Source: Dama dama (lineage: Eukaryota; Chordata; Mammalia; Artiodactyla; Cervidae). From it: a stretch of 64,000 nucleotides of DNA. Each line of letters opens with the position of its first letter. The stretch's first letter is position 1. Positions 36,466-46,085 of this stretch are shown piece by piece. The stretch is taken from contig NC_083698.1 of assembly GCF_033118175.1 (NCBI RefSeq), positions 67,115,001 to 67,179,000 of the forward strand, given 5' to 3'. The notes under the pieces were generated by a model that did not search any database, had not been told where the DNA came from, and was given only the letters and a program-made list of their open reading frames with translations. The position numbers and the translations under genes were made by a program.

Positions 36466-36574
36466 CATTCCTTACTCCAGGGATATCTTCCCTACCCAGG
36501 GACTGAACCTCTGTCTCTGGTGTTTCCTGCATTGGCAGGTGGATTCTTTACCACTAGTGCCATCTGGGAAGCCA
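36466..36574 (-). mobile_element. Bov-tA SINE fragment (head half)
   Basis: Antisense: ccagggatatcttccctaccc, ctgcattggcaggtggattctttacc, catctgggaagcc. AAGAAGTAGC at 36456-36465 and 36575-36584 is a perfect 10-bp duplication, so this truncated copy inserted as such. Confidence 0.88.
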
Positions 36575-36908
36575 AAGAAGTAGCTGCTCAGGAGCATAAG
36601 TTCATGAACCAAACCTCTGTAAATCAGGAATGCTGCAGTTCAAGATGGCAGCAACAGTGGCCATCCACAAAAGTGTGGGACTTCTAGGAATGAGCTGGCC
36701 TTCCTTCTTCCTGATCTAAGAGAGGTATTTCTCAAAGGGTGTTCCTCAGTGCACTGGCCCGCAGGGATGTTAATGAATGGGGAGAACAATTGTTTCTGCA
36801 TCAGATTAGTTGGCAAAATGCTGGAGTCAACCAAATCTCTTTCCTGCCTGAAACCTTTAATATGCCACCATATAGTACAACTCTTTAAGAAGTTGTAAGG
36901 AGTGTTTA

Positions 36909-37122
36909 GGGGCTTCCCAGGTGGTACTAGTAGTAAAGAACCTGCCTGCCAATGCAAGAGAAATAAGAGAAGATCCAGGGAAGATCCCCTGAAGAAGCGC
37001 ATGGCAATCCACTCCAGTATTCTTGCTTGGAGAATCCCATGGGCAGAGGAGCCTGGCGGGCTACAGTCCATGGGGTAACAAAGAGTCAGACACGACTGAA
37101 ACAATTTAGCATGCACACAAAG
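36909..37122 (+). mobile_element. Bov-tA SINE
   Basis: Sense copy from ggggcttcccaggtgg to gacacgactgaaacaatttagcatgcac. The flanks AAGGAGTGTTTA and AAAGAGCATTTA are a weak candidate duplication. It explains the long antisense frame here. Confidence 0.92.
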
Positions 37123-39119
37123 AGCATTTATCAGGTCAGTTTCCCAAACCATTTGAGCTCAGAATCTTTTTTAAAATCACAGAGTATCTCAAGACAAATG
37201 TTCTGAGAAACACCTCTTGGAAAATAATATCCTAAAGCATCCTAATTTATTTCAGATTAAATTCTATTTTAGCAATTCTCAGTGTGAAATTTTCAGGATA
37301 AAAGAATTGACAGAAAAGGAAAAGATTCATTGAAACACCTTTTTTTGTGATGTGATCAAAACCAGGGGTTCTTTTGATTTATTTATTGAAATCATTTGTG
37401 GGTGTAGACTCACTTTAAAGGAACGCTTTTCGATTATTTTTCTCTCAGCCCGGCTACACTTGGTCAGCTCTGCACCCCCACAATGAGGCCTTGCCTAGAC
37501 AGTGCTGCCACCTTGGAGCCTGTATCATGGTGGCTGTCAGCCTAAGTGATAGCTTCTGCTATAAGAATAAGAAGAATAAATACAGTTCCAAATTTCTAAG
37601 TCAGAGATAGTGTGAATTGATATTGCACAGTAAAATGCAATGAGATTAAATCAATAACATCTGCAATAAGGCATAATGAAGGTAAAATTATATCTCTGGC
37701 TTCCTGAACAGCTGTGAATCTATTTTTAATGATCCTCATTTTTGGCAGTCAGCTAACAACTTCTAAAACGTCCTAGAAATTGGATTGTTAAGCAGATGAG
37801 CACTGCAGTGGCTCAGAAAGTCATTAATTTCAGCTGCCCTATCCATCTGCATGGATGAGATGGAGGCATCAAGAAATCACACACCGCCCCCCCATTCGCC
37901 CAAATGAGCGCCCCACTAACTGGGCCTTGGGTGGCCCCACAGATGCTGGGAACAGTGAAGCAGGAGAGCTGGCGGGGAGAGGGTCTCTCCTGGGAGGACG
38001 GTGGGCTGTTGAATTAGAAAGAGAAAGGAAAGTCCTCCTCGCTTTTATAATGCCATAACAGCAATAATCAGCTTTCCAGTCTACACTGTGCTATTGGAAC
38101 CTCAAATCCAGCAAAGGGAGCAGGGCATTCTAATGATCCCCACTGACCGATGGCACCCTGGGCTTCCACAACCTTGTTCTGCCTACGACTTGGTCAAGGT
38201 CACACCACCAGCAAGTACAGGAACCAGGACCAATCAAGTCTTATTTCTAAGCCAGGGGCATTTCCACGGCCCAGCAGGCCCCTTGCTGGTTGAACAGCAG
38301 TCATGGGAATGGCACTGTGATTTGAAATTGAGGAAATGTGGACTACCCACGTTTTTCTTAGCTGCCTGGCATCTTGGCATTTTGCTGAAGCATTTACTAG
38401 AAGTTGCGTCTGGGAAACAGGCAGTTGATCCCTTGGGCTGATTGTCCTGAGTCTGCCTCTCTGGGCTGACAGGGGCAGAAGCGTGGTGGGTGGCACCCCA
38501 CAAGCAGATTCTCAGATTCCCCAGTTAGGCTCACTGGCTGGGAGGCTCAGGAGACCCCAGGCTGAATGGTGTTCCAGAAGATTGCAACTGAGAGTATAAA
38601 TAAGCCATTTAAATTCCTTATTCACCTGAGAAAAAGTCAAGGGAAGGAGAATGCATTCTTTATTCTCTTCCCTGCACTGGGAAGCCCACGATATTGAGAG
38701 AGCAGGTTTCTTGGACAGAAGATAAAGCTGCAGCTAAGACAAGCCATGAGTTTATGGCATTGACCCTGTTGTCTGGCTTGCTTTCAGCAGTGGCGCTGAT
38801 CTTTTGCTGCCCGAAATATCTGACAGTCAAGACGTTTACGTGGAGCATGGAAGGTTTATGCTGTGGCATGTTTTTGGACTGGAGAGAAGAGTTTTGTTTC
38901 CAGGAGAGTCATCTGTGACAAAGTGTTACTGAGTAGAAAAGTAAAAATGAATACCTCTCTTAAGCTTGGGGATTACCTCTCTTAAGAAAGGGGATGCCTT
39001 CCAGTGGCTGACTTGATGGTCAGGAATGCTGTAAAGAGAGGTGGGAACAGACCAGAGGGAAAGAGGCATTTTGTAATAAAGAAAGGATATCATAACATGC
39101 TAATGAGTAAAACAATGCC
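37123..39119. other. unique sequence, partly GC-richer
   Basis: No gene supported. A diverged MIR-like trace (gtcaaggtcacaccaccagcaagtac) is at about 38180-38230. TACCTCTCTTAAG occurs twice, at 38952-38964 and 38974-38986. The stretch at 37600-37850 looks like possible conserved non-coding sequence. Confidence 0.45.
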
Positions 39120-39424
39120 CGGGCTTCCCTAGTGGTCTTGTGGTTAAGAATCTTTCTGCCAATGCAGGGGACACGGGTTCGATCCCTGATCAGAGGTCTC
39201 ACATGCCATGGAGCAACTCAACCTGTGAGCCACAACTACTGAGCCTGCATCCTGCAAACACTGAAGCCCATGTGCCTAGAGTCTGTGCTCCACAACAAGA
39301 GAGACCACTGCCATGAGAAGTCTGTGTACCGCAATGAAGAGTAGCCCCCACTCACCGAAACTAGACAAAGCCTGCCCGTAGCAGCAAAGACCCAGCACAG
39401 CCAAAAATTAAAGTCTTTTTTTTT
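39120..39424 (+). mobile_element. CHR-type SINE, full length
   Basis: gggcttccctagtgg head, gacacgggttcgatccctg box B, cacatgccatggagc, gagcctgcatcctgc, gaagtctgtgtaccgcaatg, then an A/T tail. Confidence 0.93.
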
Positions 39425-40291
39425 TCTAGCCTGAAGTGCTAGAAAACTAAGGTTTGCACCTGAAGATAATGGGGAACTGGGAGCAATCAGGGTTCATGTG
39501 AAGGTGGACAAATGAGGCTCAGAAAGAGAAGGCAAGGGAGGTCTAGGGGAAAGTGGGAGCTAGCACTACTGAGCTGATGTGGGCGGGCAAACCCCAGGGG
39601 CCAGAGGCAGTGCCCTGAACTAGGGGAATGCTGGGGCTGTCCTGCACCAGGACCTGCTTGACATGCCAGGGGAACAGTGGCGAGGGTCTCAACGCACAGG
39701 GAACTGACACATTTCTTCTGGCCCCTGTGTCCTCCGCACTCCCTCATCTGTTAATGAATAAAGTGGACTTTTTGCTGTGGAAACAAGCTCATCTAGCTTT
39801 CTTGCTTAAAAAGAACACACATTGACTTGAAAGCATTACCTGGGGGATGCAGCCCTTCACTGCACGATGAACTAGTTGTCAGTGATGCAAACCTCACTCC
39901 TTCCTTGTTCACTGACAAGGGTTTAGTGTAAGGTTGGCAAGTAGGTTTCTTTTTATGTGTCGACCTCCATCTTTTGGCTCACTCTATTCCGAAGGACCAT
40001 GAGGCTAGATCCAGGTTCATGGAGAAGAGTCTTGCATTTGCTTGGTCTGCTGTGGATGAGGCAGGGAGGAGGCAAGTTGTCATGACCCTGCATCTCTGCC
40101 CTTTGACCGCACCCACTGACGTGTTTGCATTTTAAGTGGAGCTGACGAAAGTATTAACAGTGAGGGAAACCTCAGGCTCACAAGTGAGGGAGATGAAGTG
40201 GATAAAGGAGAGTTTCCTACCGATTTCAAAACACACTACCATTTCAGGCTTTGGAAACATCGAGTCGAATTCACTGCTGATAAGTCTATAT
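39425..40291. other. unique non-coding sequence
   Basis: No gene or confident repeat. Frames on both strands near 39487-39825 appear to be chance. Confidence 0.5.
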
Positions 40292-40478
40292 GGGGCTTCC
40301 CTGGTGGCTCAGAGGGTAAAGAATCCACCTGCAGTGCTGGAGACCCGGGTTTGGTCTCTGGGTTGGGAAGATCCCCTAAGGAAGGGAATGGCTACCCACT
40401 CTAGTATTCTTGTCTGGAGAATTCCATGGACAGAAGAGCCTGGCAGACACGACTGACTGGCTAACACTTAACTTCACC
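40292..40478 (+). mobile_element. Bov-tA SINE
   Basis: ggggcttccctggtggctcag head and BovA body. The ggctacagtccatggggtcg segment is deleted near the end. Confidence 0.92.
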
Positions 40479-41117
40479 TCAAGCCTTCAATGGAGGCTCT
40501 GAAGAAGGGCTAAGAAGAGGCCAGAGGCCAAACCAAGCTGTCCAGTTAACCTGACTTAAAGCTAAGGGTCAGGAAATTGGGACTATTACCCACCAGATAT
40601 GAGGCAGCTGAATGGTCTTTTTCTTCCCAATGCAAACAGTGAAGGGGAATCAAATCCAAAGGAAGAAGATGGAGAGGGATGTATATCTGTACACACATTC
40701 ACACACACACACAAACATTCACACACACACATATAATATACAAACACACAGATCATACATATTCATCTGCATCACCTATTTTGGAAATGAGAAGTCCTTT
40801 AGAGAATGTAGTGCCAGAAGCCATATTCCCTTATAGGTCTGGGTTGGTTTGTTGTTATCATCACTAACCAGTTGAGACAAATGACCAAAGGCAGTGGGCC
40901 AGGAGCCAAGACTGGAGGGCAGCCACCTGATGGTCAGGTATCTAAAAACTGACGTCATGGTCAGTTGTGACTCCCTGGGGCTTCAGAGCAAAAGTCACAG
41001 AGTTAGCGAGGCAATTTGCTTAGTGGCTCTGCGCAGATCAAAACCTGGATTTTGGGGGTGTGTGGAAGCTTCACCATGAGTTTCATTTGGTTTTGAGAGG
41101 ATCTACAGGGCGTGAGT
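40479..41117. repeat. unique sequence with an imperfect CA-rich tract
   Basis: Interrupted (CA)n / (ACACATTC) sequence lies at about 40688-40752. The remainder is unrecognised. Confidence 0.6.
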
Positions 41118-41526
41118 GGGTTTCCCCAGTGGCTCAGGGGTAAAGAATCTGCCTGCAATGCAGGAGACTCAGGAGACATGGGCTCGATACCTGGGTCAGG
41201 AAGATTCCCTCAAGTAGGGCATGGCAACCCACTTAAGGTGGCTTAGAGGTAAAGAATCTTCTTGCAAAGCAGGCGACTTGGGTTCAGTCCCTGAGTCAGG
41301 AAGATACCCTGCAGAAGGAAATGACAATCCACTCCAGAATCCTTACTTAGGAAATCCCATGGACAGAGGAACCTGGGGGATTATGACCCAGGGGGGTCAC
41401 AAGAGTCAGACACGACTTTGTAACTAAACCACCAGTATTCCTGCCTGGAAAATCCCATGGAGAGAGGAACCTGGTGGGCTACAGTCCAAGGGTTGGACAT
41501 GAGTTGGACATGACTGAGCACGCATG
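41118..41526 (+). mobile_element. Bov-tA SINE interrupted by a second Bov-tA SINE
   Basis: The outer copy runs 41118-41233 (ggtttccccagtggctcag ... ggcaacccact) and resumes at 41432 (ccagtattcctgcctgg), ending near 41526. The inner copy (about 41234-41431) starts aaggtggcttagagg, has its own box B (ggttcagtccctg), and ends cagacacgactttgtaac. Confidence 0.88.
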
Positions 41527-42414
41527 TAGGGCTTGAGCAGATTAAAAAGTGGATCTTAATAGTATCTTAAACAAGAAGGTATCCCATTTCTGAGGTAACT
41601 CTACATGTTAATATCTTTCTCCAAATGATAGCTTCTTAATAAACTACATTTCACTGGTAGGTGGTATATTGTGATACTAATAAACATCGGGATTTGTTTT
41701 TAAAAGGAAAAGCCGCATCGAATGTCTGCTTTGACTAGTCTACCTTATGTACTAACTTCACACCTTTGGTGTAAAATTTACTCAGCAGGCCTGAATTGCT
41801 GAGTCAAGGCACCTGCTGGACGTGAGGGGCATTAAGTGATAGTCTGAAGGTCTAGGAAGGAGCCGCAGCAGTTAGGGCTGGTACTTAATAGGATTAAATG
41901 GTCACCACTTCGCCCCTTCTGGGCTCAGGAGCAGACATCAGCAAACACAGGAATCGACCACAGAAGCCACCAATACCCCTGGTAGGAACCAGAACCTCAA
42001 AATTGTTCTCAAGCAGCACACTAGCATTCCCTACAACTTGATAGCAGCTGACACAAACAAAATGAAAACGATTTGTGTTTAGGGGAACTCTGCCTAATAA
42101 GATGGGTAGCTTTTTGTGCATTCTTCATAGAATGACCAAAAAAAAAAAAAAAAAAGTCCACTGAGATTTTACTTTTGCTAGCGGTTGAGATTAGAAATCA
42201 TCTCCCTAATTAAATGATAATGGCTATTTAACATTTTGAGTCCTTTGCACTTTCTCCCAGATGCCTTCCAAAGTGGTGCAATATAGGGTTTCTTATCTTA
42301 GGGTCTATGAACCCCCAAGTGTGCCGTGCATAGAATTTGAGAGTCTATGATCTTGGCTGTGAAAAAAATTAAATTTATTTCTATTTTTGCTACCTCTTAA
42401 CTGAAATGACATTA
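41527..42414. other. unique non-coding sequence
   Basis: No gene supported. An A-tract of about 17 nt lies at 42139-42155. Confidence 0.5.
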
Positions 42415-42640
42415 AGTGACACTGTATAGGAGACAGGGATCAAGACCATCCCCAAGGGAAAAAAATGCAAAATAGCTGTCTGAGGAGGTCTTACAAATAG
42501 CTTTGAAAAGAAGAGAAGCAAAAAGCAAAGGAGAAAAGGAAAGATAAACCCATCTGAATGCAGAGTTCCAAAGAATAGCAAGGAGAGATAAGAAAACCTT
42601 CCTCAATGATCAATGCAAAGAAATAGAGGAAAACAATAGA

Positions 42641-43258
42641 ATGGGAAAGACTACAGATCTCTTCAAGAAAATTAGAGATAGCAAGAGAACATTTCATGCA
42701 AAGATGGGCACAATAAAGGACAGAAATGGTATGGACCTAACAGAAGCAGAAGATATTAAGAAGAGGTTGCAAGAATACACAGAAGGACTATACAAAAAAG
42801 ATCTTCATGACCTAGATAATCACAATGGTGTGATCACTCACCTAGAGCCAGACATCCTGGAATGTGAAGTCAAGTGGGCTGTAGGAAGCATCACTACAAA
42901 CAAAGCTAGTGGAGGTGATGAAATTCCAGTTGAGCTATTTCAAATCCTAAAAGATGATGCTGAGAAAGTGCTGCATTCAATATGCCAGCAAATTTGGAAA
43001 ACTCAGTAGTGGCCATAGGACTGGAAAAGCTCAGTGTTCATTCCAATCCAAAAGAAAGGCAATGCCAAAGAATGCTCAAACTACCGCACAATTGCACTCA
43101 TCTCACACACTAGCAAAGTAATGCTCAAAATTCTCCAAGCCAGGCTTCAGCAATATGTGAATAATGAACTTCCAGATGTTCAAGCTGGTTTTAGAAAAGG
43201 CAGAGGAACCAGAGATCAAATTGCCAACATCTGCTGGATCATTGAAAAAGCAAAAGAG
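42641..43258 (+). pseudogene. BovB polyprotein remnant, 5' part
   Basis: Frame 42641-43009 begins MGKTTDLFKKI and ends at TAG (43007-43009), following ICQQIWKTQ. Frame 43034 onward begins MFIPIQKKGNAKECSNYR, contains the RT N-terminal segment (LPDVQAGFRKGRGTRDQ) and runs out of BovB at 43258 into the FTL 5' UTR. It then continues open to 43438 by chance. That fused frame is a chimera, not a gene. Confidence 0.88.
43245..43258. repeat. target-site duplication, left copy
   Basis: AAAAAGCAAAAGAG, identical to 44131-44144. The junction context TTG|AAAAA resembles an L1 endonuclease nick site. Confidence 0.93.
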
Positions 43259-43285
43259 GGAAGTGCGCTCGGCGGCCCCGCGGAT

Positions 43286-43320
43286 CTGTCTCTTGCTTCA
43301 ACAGTGCTTGAACGGAACAG
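43286..43320 (+). promoter_or_regulatory. iron-responsive element (IRE) in the FTL retrocopy 5' UTR
   Basis: CAGTGC loop at 43302-43307. The upper stem is TTCAA (43297-43301) paired with TTGAA (43308-43312), all Watson-Crick. The unpaired C bulge is at 43296. An outer stem pairs CTGT (43286-43289) with ACAG (43317-43320). This is the canonical ferritin IRE bound by IRP1/IRP2 to block translation when iron is low. Confidence 0.92.
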
Positions 43321-43458
43321 ACCCAGGGACGCCCCTTGCTCCAGCCTCCGACTACCCTCCAACCTTTTTTCCAGTCGCAAGCTCCGGAGTCAGCAACTCA
43401 GCTGTCCGCAATCACCGGGACCAGCCACCATTTTTTAACTCCTTATTACTGACCAATC

Positions 43459-43965
43459 ATGAGCTCCCAGATTCGTCAGAATTATTCCACCGGCCTGGTT
43501 AACATGCAACTGTGGGCCTCCTACACCTACCTCTCTCTGGGCTTCTATTTCTACCGCGACGATGTGGCTCTGAAGGGTGTGGGTCACTTTTTTCGCGAAT
43601 TGGCCAAGGAGAAGCGCGAGGGCGTGGAGCGTCTCTTGAAATTGCAAAACCAGCATGGCAGCCGCGCCCTCTTCCTGGACGTGCAGAAGCCATCTCAAGA
43701 TGAGTGGGGTAAAACCCAGGACGCTATGAAAGCCGCCCTTCTCGTAGAGAAGAACCTGAATCAAGCCCTGTTGGATCTGCATGGCCTGGCTTCTGCCTGC
43801 GGAGACCCCCACATCTGTGATTTCCTCGAGAACCACTTTCTAGATGAGGAAGTGAAACTCATCAAGAAGATGGGTGACCACCTGACCAACCTCCGCAGGC
43901 TGGCTGGTCCCCAGGCTGGGTTGGGCGAGTATCTCTTCGAGAGGCTCACCCTCAAGCACGACTAG
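43459..43965 (+). CDS. ferritin light chain-like retrogene ORF, 168 aa
   Basis: A single open frame from ATG (ccaatcATGagc, the FTL start context) to TAG. It begins MSSQIRQNYST and ends GLGEYLFERLTLKHD, both L-ferritin hallmarks, and keeps the four-helix core, the acidic helix B patch (ELAKEKREGVERLL) and the C-terminal helix E. L-ferritin lacks the H-chain ferroxidase centre and serves in iron-core nucleation. The frame is seven codons shorter than the usual 175: after Thr11 the sequence goes straight to GLVNMQLWAS, so the start of helix A is missing (junction about 43491/43492). Other changes from the usual L chain include Tyr after FYF where Asp is expected, ALKG for ALEG, QHGS for QRGG, and a Cys in SACGD. 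The helix A loss probably harms folding. Expression is unknown, so it is probably a pseudogene with an open frame. Confidence 0.85.
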   Translation: MSSQIRQNYSTGLVNMQLWASYTYLSLGFYFYRDDVALKGVGHFFRELAKEKREGVERLLKLQNQHGSRALFLDVQKPSQDEWGKTQDAMKAALLVEKNLNQALLDLHGLASACGDPHICDFLENHFLDEEVKLIKKMGDHLTNLRRLAGPQAGLGEYLFERLTLKHD

Positions 43966-44096
43966 GAGCTTTTGGAGATCAGTGGCTTTTGAAGAACCCA
44001 CCTAACATCAGGGCTGCCTGAAGCCCCTTTCTGCAGCCACTAGGCAGCTTTTTAGCATGCTGGAGCCCTCTCTCAAGCCTTGGACCAAATGGAAAC

Positions 44097-44102
44097 AATA
44101 AA
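44097..44102 (+). terminator. polyadenylation signal of the FTL retrocopy
   Basis: AATAAA, 12-13 nt upstream of the A-rich tail that starts about 44115. It was copied from the parental mRNA. Confidence 0.9.
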
Positions 44103-44130
44103 GCTTTTTGCAGCAAAAAAGAAAAAAAAT

Positions 44131-44144
44131 AAAAAGCAAAAGAG
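44131..44144. repeat. target-site duplication, right copy
   Basis: AAAAAGCAAAAGAG, identical to 43245-43258. BovB sequence continues directly after it. Confidence 0.93.
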
Positions 44145-45220
44145 TTCCAGAAAAACATCTATTTCTGCATTGACTATGCCAAAGCCTTTGACTGTGGATC
44201 ACAATAAACTGGAAAATTCTTGAAGAGATGGAAATACCAGACCACCTGACCTGCCTCCTGAGAAATCTGTATGCAGGTCAGGAAGCAACAGTTAGAACTG
44301 GACATGGAACAACAGACTAGTTCCAAATTGGAAAAGGAGTACGTCAAGGCTGTATATTGTCACCCTGCTTATTTAACTTATATGCAGAGTACATCATGAG
44401 AAACGCTGGGCTGGAAGAAGCACAAGCTGGAATCAAGATTGCCGGGAGAAATAATCAATAACCTCAGATATGCAGCTGACACCACCCTTATGGCAGAAAG
44501 CGAAGAAGAACTAAAGAGCCTCTTGATGAAAGTAAAAGAGGAGAGTGAAAAAGTTGGTTTAAAGCTCAACATTCAAAAGACTAATATCACGGTATCTGGT
44601 CCCATCAATTCATGGCAAATAGATGGGGAAACAGTGGAAACAGTGACTGACTCTATTTTGGGGGGCTCCAAAAATCACTGCAGATGGTGACTGCAGCCAT
44701 GAAATTAAAAGACGCTTACTCCTTGGAAGGAAAGTTATGACCAACCTAGACAGCATATTAAGAAACAGAGACACTACTTTGCCATCAAAGGTCTGTCTAG
44801 TCAAGGCTATGGTTTTTCCAGTAGTCATGTATGGATGTGAGAGTTGGACTATAAAGAAAGCTGAGCATGAAAAAATTGATGCTTTTGAACTGTGGTGTTA
44901 GAGAAGACTCTTGGGTGTCCCTTGGACTGCAAGGAGATCCAACCAGTCCATCCTAAAGGACATCAGTCCTGGGTGTTCATTGGAAGGACTGATGTTGAAG
45001 CTGAAACTCCAAGACTTCAGCCACCTGATGCGAAGAGCTGACTCATTTGAAAAGACCCTGATGCTGGGAAAGATTGAAGGTGGGAGGAGAAGGGGACGAC
45101 AGAGGATGAGATGATTGGATGGTATCACTGACTCAATGGACATGAGTTGGGGTAAAATCTGGGAGTTGGTGATGGACAGGGAGGCCTGGCGTGCTGCGGT
45201 TCATGGGGTTGCAAAGAGTC
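44145..45220 (+). pseudogene. BovB reverse-transcriptase remnant, 3' part
   Basis: It resumes at the RT palm (tgactatgccaaagcctttgactg). A short deletion before ggatcacaataaac shifts the frame. Frame 44439-44690 holds motif C as YAAD (44469-44480), so one catalytic Asp is lost. Stops and frameshifts follow (for example TAG at about 44898 in gtggtgttagagaag). The C-terminal part reads in frame 44911-45114. Confidence 0.9.
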
Positions 45221-45262
45221 GGACACAACTGAGCTACTGAACTGGACTGGACTGAACTGAAA

Positions 45263-45711
45263 TTTAGCATTTCCTTCAGTAATGAGTGTCAGCAACAAAC
45301 CAATGTTAGTACTTGTGATTGTCATTAACAGAAATCACAGATTTCATATCACATAACAGTCATTGCAGACATAAAATCACACGTGTTCATCATGACTCTG
45401 AAATTACAATAGTTCTCAAATCAGCTGCTGGTTCTTGCTATTTGATGTGCTATTATAGAAGCACATATATATTACTAGATCACAAATTTAGTTTTAAAAA
45501 TATTTTTATAATGACATTTTAATATTATTGATTTTCTTTGTCATTCCATATATGATATTTTATACATTAAGATATGGTTTCACAAAGAAGCCCTGTGAAT
45601 AGAAAGGGCATTCCCTTCAGATGAGCAGGCCTGGATTATGGTCCTTGACAGAAAACTTTGCTCAAGTCCCCCCACTTCCTTTTTCCTTTTGCCCTTTTTG
45701 TGGGCCAATTA
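45263..45711. other. AT-rich unique sequence
   Basis: Nothing recognisable. Confidence 0.5.
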
Positions 45712-46085
45712 AAATAAAGATAACATTCACATAAGATAAAATTCACTACATTGGAGTGTACAATTCAGTGGGTTTTAGCATATTAACAAGGTTGTGCAAG
45801 AATTATTATCTAATTCCAGAACATTTTTATCACCACCCCCAAAGAAACCCCATACATATTAGAAGTCACTGCCATTCTCCCCCTACCACCCCACCCCAGC
45901 TTCTGGCAACCACCAATCTGCTTTCTGTCTCAATGGATTTGCCTATTCTGGCATTTTAAGATTCTTTCATATCAAGGCATGTATCAACACTTCGTTCCTC
46001 TTATGGCTGAATGATATCCCATTGCATGGATGTACTACATACTGTTTATCCATTTGGCCAAGTCTCTCTCCAGTGTTTGCTTCTA
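45712..46085 (-). mobile_element. old L1 3' end (L1M type)
   Basis: Antisense L1M 3' pattern: attcacataagataaaattcac, gtgtacaattcagtgg, ctggcaaccaccaatctgctttctgtctc, tatggctgaatgatatcccattgcatgg, tgtttatccatttgg. Confidence 0.85.

Larger units (their letters stand above)
43259..44130 (+). pseudogene. ferritin light chain (FTL) processed retrocopy
   Basis: An intronless copy of a complete FTL mRNA. It has a 200-nt 5' UTR starting at the GC-rich cap-proximal segment (gcgctcggcggccccgcgg) with the iron-responsive element, a 507-nt coding frame, and a 3' UTR of about 130 nt with AATAAA followed by an A-rich tail (44115-44130). Perfect 14-bp duplications flank it. These are hallmarks of L1-mediated retrotransposition. 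The insertion lies in the sense direction inside a BovB LINE and is therefore younger than that BovB copy. No promoter of its own is visible. I call it a retrocopy, most likely a processed pseudogene, although the frame is intact. If transcribed it would be iron-regulated through the IRE. Confidence 0.95.
42415..45262 (+). mobile_element. BovB LINE carrying a nested FTL retrocopy
   Basis: BovB sequence starts near 42415 (gtgacactgtataggagacagg), runs through the endonuclease-RT linker and the RT N-terminal half to 43258, is interrupted by the FTL retrocopy, resumes at 44145 (ttccagaaaaacatc), and ends in the BovB tail (ctgaactggactggactgaactga). It is 5'-truncated: the endonuclease is missing. 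Element length without the insert is about 1.96 kb. Confidence 0.93.

Noticed and set aside
36640..37152. A 170-codon minus-strand frame, longer than the ferritin frame
   Set aside because: It runs through the antisense of a Bov-tA SINE and adjoining unique sequence with no domain or splice context.
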